From Luteibacter sp. OK325 (lineage in GTDB: Bacteria > Pseudomonadota > Gammaproteobacteria > Xanthomonadales > Rhodanobacteraceae), in the NCBI RefSeq assembly GCF_003050935.1, contig NZ_QAOX01000007.1, forward strand, positions 124,001 to 188,000: DNA of 64,000 nucleotides, read 5' to 3'. Position numbers and translations under genes: made by a program. This document shows positions 23,075 through 32,138 of the stretch, one piece after another (the first letter of the stretch is position 1; each line of letters starts with the position of its first letter). The notes below the pieces were generated by a model. It had not been told where the DNA came from, did no database searches, and saw only the letters and a program-made list of their open reading frames with translations.

Positions 23075-24868
23075 ATGGAACTCATCCGCAACTTCTCCAT
23101 CATTGCCCACATCGACCACGGCAAGTCGACTCTGGCCGACCGTATCATCCAGTTGTGCGGAGGTCTGACCGAGCGCGAAATGGAAGCGCAGGTCCTCGAC
23201 AACAACCCGATCGAGCGCGAGCGCGGCATCACCATCAAGGCGCAGTCGGTCTCGCTGCCGTACACGGCGCGCGACGGTAAGACCTACCAGCTCAATTTCA
23301 TCGATACCCCCGGGCATGTCGACTTCTCCTATGAAGTGAGCCGCTCGCTGTCCGCCTGCGAAGGCGCGCTGCTGGTGGTCGACGCCGCACAGGGCGTCGA
23401 GGCGCAATCGGTGGCCAACTGCTACACGGCCATCGAGCAGGGTCTGGAAGTCATTCCGGTCATCAACAAGATCGACCTGCCCACCGCGGATGTCGAAAAG
23501 GCCAAGGCCGAGATTGAAGCCGTGATCGGCCTGGACGCCACCGACGCGATCCCGGTCAGCGCCAAGACCGGCCAGAATGTGATCGAGGTGCTCGAGGCGA
23601 TCATCCATCGCATTCCGGCGCCGAAGGCGGGCAACACTGACAGGCTTCAGGCGCTGATCATCGACTCCTGGTTCGACAACTACCTGGGCGTGGTGTCGCT
23701 GGTGCGCGTGATGCAGGGCGAGATCCGCCCGGGCGACAAGATCCTGGTCATGTCCACCGGCCGTACCCATCTGGTCGACGATGTCGGCGTGTTCACCCCC
23801 AAGCGCAAGAAGCTCGATCGTCTCGGTGCGGGCGAGGTGGGCTGGATCAACGCGTCGATCAAGGACGTCCATGGCGCCCCGGTGGGTGACACACTGACCC
23901 ATTCAGGCAAGCCGGCGGCCGAGCCACTGGCCGGCTTCCAGGTCATGCAGCCGCGCGTGTTCGCCGGCCTGTTCCCCGTATCGGCCGACGATTACCCGGC
24001 CCTGCGCGAGGCGCTCGACAAGCTGCGCCTCAACGACGCGGCCATGTTCTTCGAGCCGGAAAGCTCCGAGGCGATGGGCTTCGGCTTCCGCTGTGGCTTC
24101 CTCGGCATGCTGCACATGGAGATCGTCCAGGAGCGCCTCGAGCGCGAATACGATCTCAACCTCATCACCACGGCTCCGACCGTGGTGTACGAGGTGGCCA
24201 AGACCGACGGCTCCGTGCTGCAGATGGACAACCCGGCAAAGCTTCCGCCGCCGCAGCAGATCGTGGAAATTCGCGAACCGATCATTGTTGCCACCATCCT
24301 CACCCCGGGTGATTACGTCGGCAACGTGATCAAGCTGTGCGAAGAGAAGCGCGGCGTGCAGCGTTCCATCCAGTACCTGGCTACCCAGGTGCAGGTGACC
24401 TACGAGCTGCCTCTGGCTGAAGTGGTGCTCGACTTCTTCGATCGCCTGAAGTCGGTATCCCGCGGCTATGCCTCGATGGATTACCACCTCGAACGGTTCG
24501 ATCCGGGCCCGTTCGTTCGCGTCGATATCCTGATCAACGGCGATCGCGTGGACGCGCTGAGCCTGATCGTGCATCGTTCGCACGCGGACCGCCGCGGCCG
24601 GGAACTTGTCGATCGCATGAAGGATCTGATTCCTCGCCAGCAGTTCGACGTGGCCATCCAGGCCGCTGTCGGTGCGGCCGTGATCGCCCGCTCAACGGTA
24701 AAGGCGCTACGCAAGAACGTCCTGGCCAAGTGCTACGGCGGCGACGTTTCGCGAAAGAAAAAGCTGCTGGAGAAGCAGAAGGAAGGCAAGAAGCGCATGA
24801 AGCAGGTCGGCAGCGTGGAAATTCCCCAGGAAGCCTTCCTTGCCGTGCTGAGGCAGGACAACAAGTAA
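23075..24868 (+). CDS. lepA: Elongation factor 4 (LepA)
   Basis: A 597-residue translational GTPase that acts on ribosomes under stress and during initiation. G1 is [16 protein letters not shown]2 is [13 protein letters not shown]3 is [12 protein letters not shown] and G4 is NKIDLPTAD. The EF4-specific C-terminal domain ends with [20 protein letters not shown] and [10 protein letters not shown]. Start and length match the family. It heads the conserved cluster lepA-lepB-DUF4845-rnc-era-recO. Confidence 0.98.
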   Translation: MELIRNFSIIAHIDHGKSTLADRIIQLCGGLTEREMEAQVLDNNPIERERGITIKAQSVSLPYTARDGKTYQLNFIDTPGHVDFSYEVSRSLSACEGALLVVDAAQGVEAQSVANCYTAIEQGLEVIPVINKIDLPTADVEKAKAEIEAVIGLDATDAIPVSAKTGQNVIEVLEAIIHRIPAPKAGNTDRLQALIIDSWFDNYLGVVSLVRVMQGEIRPGDKILVMSTGRTHLVDDVGVFTPKRKKLDRLGAGEVGWINASIKDVHGAPVGDTLTHSGKPAAEPLAGFQVMQPRVFAGLFPVSADDYPALREALDKLRLNDAAMFFEPESSEAMGFGFRCGFLGMLHMEIVQERLEREYDLNLITTAPTVVYEVAKTDGSVLQMDNPAKLPPPQQIVEIREPIIVATILTPGDYVGNVIKLCEEKRGVQRSIQYLATQVQVTYELPLAEVVLDFFDRLKSVSRGYASMDYHLERFDPGPFVRVDILINGDRVDALSLIVHRSHADRRGRELVDRMKDLIPRQQFDVAIQAAVGAAVIARSTVKALRKNVLAKCYGGDVSRKKKLLEKQKEGKKRMKQVGSVEIPQEAFLAVLRQDNK

Positions 24869-24943
24869 GCGAGATAGGGAAAGCCGGCGCCGGATGCGCC
24901 GGACCGGGCCGCAAGGCCCTTCGACACCACTGATGGAGATGGT

Positions 24944-25846
24944 ATGGCGGCATTTGATTTTTCGGCGATTCTTCTCGGGCTGACCGTCCTGTTCGGTGTG
25001 GTCTGGCTGTTCGATCGCCTTTTCCTGTTCAAGGCGCGTCGCGCCCGCGCGGAAGCGTCGGGATCCGAACAGCCCGAGCCGTGGCCGGTCGACTGGGCCC
25101 GTTCGCTGTTCCCGGTGATCCTGGTCGTACTCCTGCTGCGCTCGTTCGTGGCCGAGCCGTTCCGCATTCCGTCGGGCTCGATGATGCCGACGCTGGACGT
25201 GGGCGACTTCATCCTGGTCAATAAGTTCGCTTACGGCCTGCGCATGCCAGCCTTCAACAACAAGCTGGTCGAAAACGGCGAGCCCCGCCGTGGCGACGTG
25301 ATCGTTTTCCGTTTTCCGGGCTATGTCTGCCAGGACGAAAACGGCAAGACAGTGCGCAGCGGTGACATCACCTGCCAGGATCCCCACGCCGCGGTGCCCA
25401 GCGAAAACTGGATCAAGCGCGTCATCGGCCTGCCCGGTGACCGCATCGAGACCCGCGGCAGCGAGCTCTATATCAATGGCGAGCACGTGGGTGCCGAAGA
25501 AATCGGTCCGTTCAAGGGCAGCATGACCCGGCCCGAAGATCGCCTGCTGATGACCTTCGGCTCGAAGCTCTACACCGAGCACCTGGGCAGCATCAATCAT
25601 ACGATCGCGCTCACCCCGGCCTACAACATGCCGCAGGACATCCCGAACGCGGCGGTGCCGTCGGAAGTGCCCCAGGGCTGCTACATCGTCATGGGCGACA
25701 ACCGGATGAACAGCACGGACAGTCGCTGGTGGGGCTGCATGCCCGAGGCCAATCTGGTCGGCAAGGCCTTCTTCGTCTGGCTCGCATGGCGCGGTTTCGA
25801 CAATGGCGTGCTCGATTTTTCCAGGATGGGCAAGGTCATTCACTGA
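24944..25846 (+). CDS. lepB: Signal peptidase I
   Basis: A 300-residue inner membrane peptidase that removes signal peptides from exported proteins. Two N-terminal membrane segments (ILLGLTVLFGVVWLFDRLF and SLFPVILVVLLLRSFV) are followed by the catalytic serine in FRIPSGSMMPTL and the catalytic lysine in NWIKRVIGLPGDRI. The box E motif is VMGDNRMNSTDSR. GGAG precedes the ATG. It lies 75 nt after lepA, the standard arrangement. Confidence 0.98.
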   Translation: MAAFDFSAILLGLTVLFGVVWLFDRLFLFKARRARAEASGSEQPEPWPVDWARSLFPVILVVLLLRSFVAEPFRIPSGSMMPTLDVGDFILVNKFAYGLRMPAFNNKLVENGEPRRGDVIVFRFPGYVCQDENGKTVRSGDITCQDPHAAVPSENWIKRVIGLPGDRIETRGSELYINGEHVGAEEIGPFKGSMTRPEDRLLMTFGSKLYTEHLGSINHTIALTPAYNMPQDIPNAAVPSEVPQGCYIVMGDNRMNSTDSRWWGCMPEANLVGKAFFVWLAWRGFDNGVLDFSRMGKVIH

Positions 25847-25986
25847 CGGAACGGTGGCGCCCGTCACGCCGCAAGGCGTTGCGGGATGCCCCGGACAAGG
25901 TAATCTCCGCTTCGGGGCGCCTTGCGCGCCCCGTTGGCATTTACAGTCTTGAACAGGGGAGCCGCTTCGCGCGGCGGAGACGGAAC

Positions 25987-26364
25987 ATGAAATCCAGGCA
26001 GTCGGGTATTACCCTTATCGGGTTCGTCATCATGCTAGCCATTGTTGGCTTCTTCGCCTTCATGGCGATGAAGCTGGTGCCGTCGTACATCGAGTACATG
26101 GGCGTGGTCAAAGCGCTCAACCAGATGTCGACCGAGGGTGGTAACGAGGATATCGAGCAGGCCCGGCGCCAGCTCGCCTTCAAGATGAGTTTCCAGTACG
26201 TGGATGACTCGACGATCAAGCCGAAGGACATCACCATCCAGCGCACGGGTAACGCGAGTGTCCTGCGCGTTTCCTACGATAAAGTGATTCCGTTCATCTA
26301 CAACATCGCCTTCCTGCTCCATTTCGAGAAGTCGGTGCCGCTCAAAAGTGCCGTTGGGCAATGA
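25987..26364 (+). CDS. DUF4845 membrane protein
   Basis: A 125-residue protein with one N-terminal membrane segment (GITLIGFVIMLAIVGFFAFMA) and a small extracytoplasmic domain (LVPSYIEYMGVVKALNQMS, SFQYVDDSTIKPKDI, YDKVIPFIYNIAFLLHFEK). Despite the pilin-like look of the N-terminus it matches DUF4845, which is regularly found between lepB and rnc in gammaproteobacteria. A hairpin (25913-25933, CGGGGCGC/GCGCCCCG) upstream lacks a T-tract. Its function is unknown. The gene ends 6 nt before rnc. Confidence 0.88.
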   Translation: MKSRQSGITLIGFVIMLAIVGFFAFMAMKLVPSYIEYMGVVKALNQMSTEGGNEDIEQARRQLAFKMSFQYVDDSTIKPKDITIQRTGNASVLRVSYDKVIPFIYNIAFLLHFEKSVPLKSAVGQ

Positions 26365-26370
26365 GGTTTC

Positions 26371-27024
26371 GTGGAATTTCCCTACCGCTTTCGTGATCCC
26401 GGTCTCGCGACCCTGGCCCTGACTCATCGCAGTGCCGGGAAGCCAAATAACGAGCGGATGGAATTCCTGGGCGACGCCTTGCTGGGTGCCCTTGTCGCCG
26501 AACTGTTGTTCGAAGCGCATCCCAATGCGAGCGAAGGCGAGCTCTCCCGCCTGCGCGCGCAGCTGGTCAATGGCCAGGCCCTGGCCGTCATCGGGCGTGA
26601 GCTCGAGCTTGGCGACGACCTGAAACTGGGCCCTGGCGAGCTCAAGAGCGGCGGTTACCGCCGCGAATCCATCCTGGCCGATGCCTTCGAGGCCCTGGTC
26701 GCCGCAGTGTACTTCGACGACGGCTATGACGCCTGCCGGCAGGTGGTGCGGCGGCTGTTCACGCCACGCGTGGCGGAGATCAAGCGATCCAGCAAGGATG
26801 CCAAGACGCGGCTGCAGGAATGGCTGCAGGGCAGGGGCCTTCCCCTTCCCATTTATGAATTAACCGACAGCTACGGCGAAGATCACGCCAAGATCTTCGA
26901 CGTCAGCTGTACGATCGACGAACCGGACCCGATTCGCGTCGAAGGACGCGGGGGAAGCCGGCGCGCCGCCGAACAGGACGCTGCCGAAACGGTGTTGCGC
27001 CGCTTGCTGGAAAAGAAATCATGA
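26371..27024 (+). CDS. rnc: Ribonuclease III
   Basis: A 217-residue double-strand-specific RNase that processes rRNA precursors and regulatory RNAs. The signature [18 protein letters not shown] includes the metal-binding Glu/Asp residues; the second acidic site is in [19 protein letters not shown]-terminal dsRNA-binding domain follows ([20 protein letters not shown], ending in [15 protein letters not shown]). The start is a GTG with GAGG in front. It overlaps era by 4 nt. Confidence 0.98.
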   Translation: MEFPYRFRDPGLATLALTHRSAGKPNNERMEFLGDALLGALVAELLFEAHPNASEGELSRLRAQLVNGQALAVIGRELELGDDLKLGPGELKSGGYRRESILADAFEALVAAVYFDDGYDACRQVVRRLFTPRVAEIKRSSKDAKTRLQEWLQGRGLPLPIYELTDSYGEDHAKIFDVSCTIDEPDPIRVEGRGGSRRAAEQDAAETVLRRLLEKKS

Positions 27025-27956
27025 ACGACATCGACATCCCCGAAGAAAACGACGTCATCGTCGACGACGACTTCCGCTGCGGCTACGTGGCCCTGCTCGG
27101 TCGCCCCAACGTAGGCAAGTCCACCTTGCTCAACGCCATGATCGGCGTGCGCCTGAGCATCGTCAGCCATCGGCCGCAGACCACCCGACACCGTATTCTC
27201 GGTATTTCCACCAAGCCGTCCGGCCAGATTCTCTACGTCGATACCCCTGGCCTCCACCGGGGCGGCAAGCGCGCCATGAACCGCAGCCTCAATCGGGCAG
27301 CGCGCGCGGCCATTTCCGAGGTGAACCTGGCCGTGCAGGTGATCGAGGCCGGCCGCTGGACCGACGAAGACGCCGCCATGTACGCGGCGCTTGCCGAACA
27401 GCCGGACGTACCGAAGCTGCTGGCCATCAACAAGGTGGACCTGCAGAAAGACAAGACCATCATGCTGCCGTTCGTCGCCGACCTGATGCAGAAGCATCCG
27501 TTCGACGATGTCTATTACGTCAGCGCGCTGAAGTCCAAGGGCCTGGATGGCCTGGAAAAAGGCATCCTGAAGCGCCTTCCGGAGCAGCCGGCGGTCTACG
27601 CCGAGGATGAAATCACCGATCGTAGCGAACGCTTCCTCGCCTCGGAAATGGTCCGCGAGCAGCTCATGCTGCGCCTGAATCAGGAACTCCCGTACGCCAC
27701 CACGGTTGAAATCGAGGCCTTCCAGGATCGTCCCGACGGCATTGCCGAAGTGCATGCGGTGATCTGGGTCGAGCGCGACGGCCAGAAGGCCATCGTGATC
27801 GGTGAGGGCGGTGCCCAGCTCAAGGCCATCGGTACGTCGGCGCGCAAGGCGATGGAAAGCATGTTCGAGCGCAAGGTGTTCCTCAAGCTCTGGGTCAAGG
27901 TTCGCGAAGGTTGGGCCGACGACGAGAACCTGCTCAAGCGTTTCGGTTACGAATAA
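27021..27956 (+). CDS. era: GTPase Era
   Basis: A 311-residue GTPase for 16S rRNA maturation and 30S assembly. G1 is [16 protein letters not shown], the switch region [16 protein letters not shown]3 DTPGLHRGG and G4 NKVDLQKDK. The C-terminal KH domain includes [20 protein letters not shown] and ends at LLKRFGYE. It is coupled to rnc by an ATGA overlap and followed by recO after 20 nt. Confidence 0.98.
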   Translation: MNDIDIPEENDVIVDDDFRCGYVALLGRPNVGKSTLLNAMIGVRLSIVSHRPQTTRHRILGISTKPSGQILYVDTPGLHRGGKRAMNRSLNRAARAAISEVNLAVQVIEAGRWTDEDAAMYAALAEQPDVPKLLAINKVDLQKDKTIMLPFVADLMQKHPFDDVYYVSALKSKGLDGLEKGILKRLPEQPAVYAEDEITDRSERFLASEMVREQLMLRLNQELPYATTVEIEAFQDRPDGIAEVHAVIWVERDGQKAIVIGEGGAQLKAIGTSARKAMESMFERKVFLKLWVKVREGWADDENLLKRFGYE

Positions 27957-27976
27957 GCCGCCAGGCGCGAGCCGAA

Positions 27977-28669
27977 ATGCGCGTCGAACAACAGCCCGCC
28001 TTCATCCTGCATGCCCGGCCGTACCGGGAAACCTCGATGCTGGCCGAATGCCTCACCCGCGATCACGGCCGTATCGGCGTGGTCGCGCGAGGCGTCCGGC
28101 GAGAGGGCGCGCGGACGCAGCGCGCGCAGCTCGAGCCGTTCCAGCGGGTCGAACTCGACCTGTTGATGAAGGGAGAGCTGGCCACCTTGCGCAGTGCCGA
28201 GCCCTCGGGCGCCGTGTTGCGGTTGACCGGCGACGCCGGCCTGGCCGGGCTCTACCTCAATGAACTGGTCGTCCGGCTCACCGGTCGGCAGGACGCCAAT
28301 CCCGAACTGTTTGCGTTCTACGACGCTACGCTACGGCGCATGGCCGCGGGCGAACCCCTGGCCTGGACACTGCGGCGATTCGAGCGCGACATGCTCGATG
28401 CCCTCGGCTATGGGCTCCAGCTCGACATCGACGCGATCGATGGCTCGCCGCTGGATCCCGCGCTGGTCTATTTCTACGATCCCGAGTCCGGCGTGATGCC
28501 AGGGCGTATGGGCGACCAGCGCGCTATTCGCGGTGCCGACCTGCTGGCCCTGGCGGCGGATACCCCGCCGGATACTGCCGGTCTCTCCTCGCTTCGTCGC
28601 ATGATGCGCCAGGTGATCACCTTCCACCTTGGTGGCGGCGAGCTCAAGGCCTGGCGGGTCTTACGCTAA
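27977..28669 (+). CDS. recO: DNA repair protein RecO
   Basis: A 230-residue recombination mediator that helps load RecA on SSB-coated gaps with RecR. The N-terminal OB fold is visible (PAFILHARPYRETSMLAECL, then GVRREGARTQRAQLEPF) with the conserved GLYLNELVVRL and the C-terminal helical part (RRFERDMLDALGYGLQLD). No zinc-finger cysteines are present, as in other proteobacterial RecO. It overlaps the last 9 nt of the convergent receiver gene. Confidence 0.93.
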   Translation: MRVEQQPAFILHARPYRETSMLAECLTRDHGRIGVVARGVRREGARTQRAQLEPFQRVELDLLMKGELATLRSAEPSGAVLRLTGDAGLAGLYLNELVVRLTGRQDANPELFAFYDATLRRMAAGEPLAWTLRRFERDMLDALGYGLQLDIDAIDGSPLDPALVYFYDPESGVMPGRMGDQRAIRGADLLALAADTPPDTAGLSSLRRMMRQVITFHLGGGELKAWRVLR

Positions 28670-29386
28670 GGCGGCGAGTGTCAGTTCCAGTTCCGAGCGG
28701 AAGCGGTGCAGGGCGGCCGGCGATGCCCACCGTGTTTCCATCAGGTGGTTTTGCAGGGATTTCGCCTGGGCGGCCAATCGCATAGCACCGCAGAAGCCGC
28801 ACGCAGAACGAAGCCGGTGCATGCGCTCGACGAGGGTCGCGGGGGCGTTCGCCAGGGAGTCCAGCTCCCGAATGAGCTCGGTGAGGTCGTCGCGAAACAG
28901 GCTTCGCAAGGCCTGCAGGACGGACGCATCGCCGGTCGCCTTCAGGGCCTCCTGGTCATCCAGTAGTGGAGCGTCGGTTTCGGCGTCCGGGGACGCACCG
29001 AGCGCATAGGCCAGCGAGGCGATCTGGCACGGTTTCTCAATGACGCAGGCGAAACCGGCGTCGGCGAGCGTTTGCCGCAGCGCGGCGGGTACTTCGGCGC
29101 TCGTGGCCATGGCCACCGCGTCACGCGACTCGGCGGCGGCATCGCCACGCAATGCGGCAAGGACGTCGATCGCTCCGCCCGACGGCATGCGGCAATCCAG
29201 CAACATGGCATCGAATCGCCGCGCGCGCGCCAGCGCGAGCGCTTGCGCGCCATCCTCGGCCAGCGTGACGACGAAGCCCATTGCGGCCAGGGCGCCACGG
29301 AGAAATTCGCGGGTGGAGGGGTCGTCATCGGCGACAAGAAGCTGGGAAAACAGGCGGTCCGGCATGCAACGTTCCGTGTCGTTCAT
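28661..29386 (-). CDS. Receiver-Hpt two-domain phosphorelay protein
   Basis: A 241-residue cytoplasmic protein with an N-terminal receiver domain (LLVADDDPSTREFLRGAL, phospho-acceptor Asp in DAMLLDCRMPSGG, Lys in VIEKPCQ). A C-terminal Hpt-like four-helix segment carries the candidate phospho-histidine in ERMHRLRSACGFCGA. There is no kinase or DNA-binding domain, so it would pass phosphate between partners encoded elsewhere. It is convergent with recO, sharing 9 nt at the 3' ends. The divergent neighbour is the YdbH-like gene. An internal ATG at 29365 is an alternative start. Confidence 0.85.
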   Translation of the reverse strand: MNDTERCMPDRLFSQLLVADDDPSTREFLRGALAAMGFVVTLAEDGAQALALARARRFDAMLLDCRMPSGGAIDVLAALRGDAAAESRDAVAMATSAEVPAALRQTLADAGFACVIEKPCQIASLAYALGASPDAETDAPLLDDQEALKATGDASVLQALRSLFRDDLTELIRELDSLANAPATLVERMHRLRSACGFCGAMRLAAQAKSLQNHLMETRWASPAALHRFRSELELTLAALA

Positions 29387-29410
29387 CTGAGTTTGGCAGA
29401 ATGGCCGAGC

Positions 29411-31438
29411 ATGCTCGCCGTATCAACCCGCACGTTCTTCCTCGTCCTCGTCGCCTGCGCCTTATTCGCAGGGGCCGGAGGCGTTCGTGCGGAGGTGTCC
29501 GTTGGCGCCGATAGCCTTGCCTTGCCCGGCGTGGAGATGACCGGCATGCAGGCCGACATAAATTCAGCGCCGGACGGACAAGGATTGAAGCTCACCCTGT
29601 CAGCCGAGCGGGCTGACATACCTGCCATGGGCTGGCGAAAGCTGGGCATTGTCCTCGACGGCGCGCTGGATCGTGACGAGCTCGGGCGCTGGATCTTTGA
29701 TGGCGCTCTCCGCTTGAAGGGTGCGCCTGGCGGCGCGCTCTCCAATGCACGGTTGCACATGGTCGCCGATGAATCGGCCAATACCCTCGAGCTGTCCGTG
29801 ACGCAGGACAAGGCGAGCGCCAGGGTCGCCTTGCCGATCGACCAGACCACCCATGCTCAGATCACCCTCAAGGGCTTGCCGGCCGGATGGCTGAATGGCC
29901 TGCTGTCCACGATGTGGTCGGGGCGCACGACCACGGGTCGCGTCGATGCCGATCTCGCCCTGGACCTGCTCGACAACGGTGTGCAGGCCGGCGGCCAGTT
30001 CGCCCTCGATGGGGCAGGTTTCGATAGTCCGGGGGGCAAGCTAGCCGGTCAGAAATTGTCCGGAAGCGGGCGGCTGGGCATCGACAGCCACGCCGGAAGC
30101 ACCTCGATCGACCTCGATGCCAGCCTGCGGGGCGGCGAAATACTGCTCGGCCCGCTCTACGCCGCTTTACCTGCACACGCTGTGCAGCTATCGCTGGGGG
30201 CGCGCTCGGACAAGGGCGTGCTGTCGATTCCGCGCCTGCGCCTTGCCGACCCGGATGCGTTGCAACTGGAGGGCGAACTGGCCTTCAACGCGAACGGCGA
30301 CCTTGTGCAGCTCCAACTGGATCGCTTCAACGCTCGCCTCCCCGCCGCTTATGACCGCTACGGCAAGGGTTGGCTGCGCAGCCTGGGTATCGACGGTCTT
30401 GTCGGGTCGGGCGAAGTCAGCGGGCACGTTGCCCTGGATGCGAGCGGGCCGACGGCCTTCGCGTTACAGACCGGCGGGCTCGACCTGTCGTTTGCCCAGG
30501 GGCGGCTCGGCGTGACGGGCCTGCATGGGGCGGTGGACTGGAGCGCCACCGGCGATCGGCCGGCGACCAGGCTCGGCTGGCGTGCCCTTCAGGTCTACAG
30601 GATTCCCAATGGCGCCGCGGAAGGAAGTTGGCGCAGCCGCGGTGGCTCGCTGGCGCTGGAGAAACCTCTGGCCATTCCCGTGCTCGATGGCCAGCTCCGC
30701 GTACAAAGCCTCGCCTGGAAACCGGCGGCCGCCAGTGGTGAACGCCTGCAGACCTCGCTGGCGCTCACCCAGATCGACATGGCGGCGCTTTGCCGTGCGC
30801 TGGGCTGGCCCGAGTTCAAGGGAACCATCGGTGGCGCCGTTCCGTCGATGCGCTATGTCGACGACCGTGTGGAGATGGGGGGCGGCCTTTCACTCAACGT
30901 GTTCGACGGCTTTGTTGACATCACACGAATGACTGTGGCGCAACCCTTTGGCGAGGCTCCGGTTCTTACCGGCAACATCGCGCTACGCCAGCTCGACCTG
31001 GCACTGCTTACGTCGGTCTTCGATTTCGGCAGTATTACCGGGCGGCTCAACGGCGCGCTCGACGAACTGCGCCTGGTTGCCTGGAAGCCTGTGGCCTTCA
31101 AAGCCAGTTTCGTGGCAAACGATGGCGGCCGGATCAGCCAGAAGGCGGTCAATAACCTCACCGCTGTCGGGGGTGGCGGTCTCGCCGGTGGCCTGCAGGG
31201 CACGGTGCTGAAAATCTTCAAGACCTTCGGCTACAAGCGCATCGGCCTCACCTGCGCCCTCAAGGGCGACGTCTGCAGCATGGGCGGGCTGGGCAATGCG
31301 AAGGATGGCTACACTATCGTCGAAGGCAGCGGCTTGCCGCGCCTCACCGTGGTGGGTCACCAGCGTGAGGTGGACTGGCCGACCCTGGTCAGGCGCTTGC
31401 AGGCAGCCACGGAAGGTAGCGGGCCAGTGGTACGATAA
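29411..31438 (+). CDS. YdbH-like AsmA-family intermembrane protein
   Basis: A 675-residue protein with an N-terminal signal or anchor (TFFLVLVACALFAGAGGVRA) and a long run of amphipathic beta-strands. Its C-terminal part (VFDGFVDITRMTVAQPFG, LDLALLTSVFDFGSITGRL and VAFKASFVANDGGRISQKAV) matches the YdbH/dicarboxylate-transport domain. YdbH is one of three redundant AsmA-like proteins (with TamB and YhdP) that carry phospholipids across the periplasm in E. coli. The neighbouring DUF1318 lipoprotein gene strengthens this: E. coli has ydbH-ynbE-ydbL. At 675 residues it is shorter than E. coli YdbH (about 880). Confidence 0.82.
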   Translation: MLAVSTRTFFLVLVACALFAGAGGVRAEVSVGADSLALPGVEMTGMQADINSAPDGQGLKLTLSAERADIPAMGWRKLGIVLDGALDRDELGRWIFDGALRLKGAPGGALSNARLHMVADESANTLELSVTQDKASARVALPIDQTTHAQITLKGLPAGWLNGLLSTMWSGRTTTGRVDADLALDLLDNGVQAGGQFALDGAGFDSPGGKLAGQKLSGSGRLGIDSHAGSTSIDLDASLRGGEILLGPLYAALPAHAVQLSLGARSDKGVLSIPRLRLADPDALQLEGELAFNANGDLVQLQLDRFNARLPAAYDRYGKGWLRSLGIDGLVGSGEVSGHVALDASGPTAFALQTGGLDLSFAQGRLGVTGLHGAVDWSATGDRPATRLGWRALQVYRIPNGAAEGSWRSRGGSLALEKPLAIPVLDGQLRVQSLAWKPAAASGERLQTSLALTQIDMAALCRALGWPEFKGTIGGAVPSMRYVDDRVEMGGGLSLNVFDGFVDITRMTVAQPFGEAPVLTGNIALRQLDLALLTSVFDFGSITGRLNGALDELRLVAWKPVAFKASFVANDGGRISQKAVNNLTAVGGGGLAGGLQGTVLKIFKTFGYKRIGLTCALKGDVCSMGGLGNAKDGYTIVEGSGLPRLTVVGHQREVDWPTLVRRLQAATEGSGPVVR

Positions 31439-31459
31439 TCATTAGGAAGGGAGTTAACA

Positions 31460-32074
31460 ATGATGCGTAAGACACTGATTGGAATCATGACATCCGTAGC
31501 CATCGCCTTGGTCGGGTGCGTCACCATCAACGTGTACTTCCCCGAAGCCGCGGCGCAGAAAGCGGCAGACCAGTTCATCGGCAATGTGCTCGATGACAGC
31601 GGCGTCGCGCGGCCAGCGCAGGGCTCCGATGCGGCCGAGCCGGCAAAACCGGCGCCCGGAAAGCAGCCCTCGGCATCGCTGCTCGATCTCGTGATTCCCG
31701 CCGCCCAAGCTGCAGACGCACCCGACATCCAGGTGCGCACGCCGGAAACCGATGCCATTCGCGCTCGCATGAAGTCGCGCTTCGGCGGTCAGCTCAAGGC
31801 GCTCTTCGATAGCGGCGCCGTGGGCTTCACGGCTAATGGCCAGGTGGCTGTCCGCGATGCTAATGCCCTGCCCCTGGACCAGCGCTCGCAGGCCAATGCC
31901 ATCGTGGGCCAGGAGAACAGCGACCGTGACGCGCTCTATCGGGAAATCGCCCGGGCCAACGGACACCCGGAATGGGAGGCGCAGATCCGCAAGACATTCG
32001 CCGAGGGCTGGGTCCAGCGCTCGCCGCAGGGCTGGTATTATCAGGATGCCTCCGGCGCCTGGAAGCGCAAGTAG
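31460..32074 (+). CDS. DUF1318 (YdbL-like) lipoprotein
   Basis: A 204-residue lipoprotein. The signal ends in the lipobox LVGCVTINVYFPE, followed by an amphipathic start (AAAQKAADQFIGNVLDD), a Pro/Ala-rich linker and a DUF1318 domain (IRARMKSRFGGQLKALFDSG, GQVAVRDANALPLDQRS, WVQRSPQGWYYQDASGAW). In E. coli the YnbE lipoprotein and the periplasmic YdbL are separate genes next to ydbH. Here the lipidated N-terminus and the YdbL-like domain are in one chain. It is 21 nt from the YdbH gene with a strong GGAAGGGAG ribosome site, so it is an operon partner. Confidence 0.82.
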   Translation: MMRKTLIGIMTSVAIALVGCVTINVYFPEAAAQKAADQFIGNVLDDSGVARPAQGSDAAEPAKPAPGKQPSASLLDLVIPAAQAADAPDIQVRTPETDAIRARMKSRFGGQLKALFDSGAVGFTANGQVAVRDANALPLDQRSQANAIVGQENSDRDALYREIARANGHPEWEAQIRKTFAEGWVQRSPQGWYYQDASGAWKRK

Positions 32075-32098
32075 GCTTTCCGCCAGGTCCTCCCAGCC

Positions 32099-32133
32099 AG
32101 CCCGGAGCTTCGCCGTCCGGGCTTTACGTTTTG
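32099..32133 (+). terminator. Probable rho-independent terminator after the DUF1318 gene
   Basis: An 8-bp stem AGCCCGGA/TCCGGGCT with a GCTTCGCCG loop is followed by TTTACGTTTT. It ends just before the rlmD ATG, so it may partly separate that gene. Confidence 0.65.
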
Positions 32134-32138
32134 AGCGC

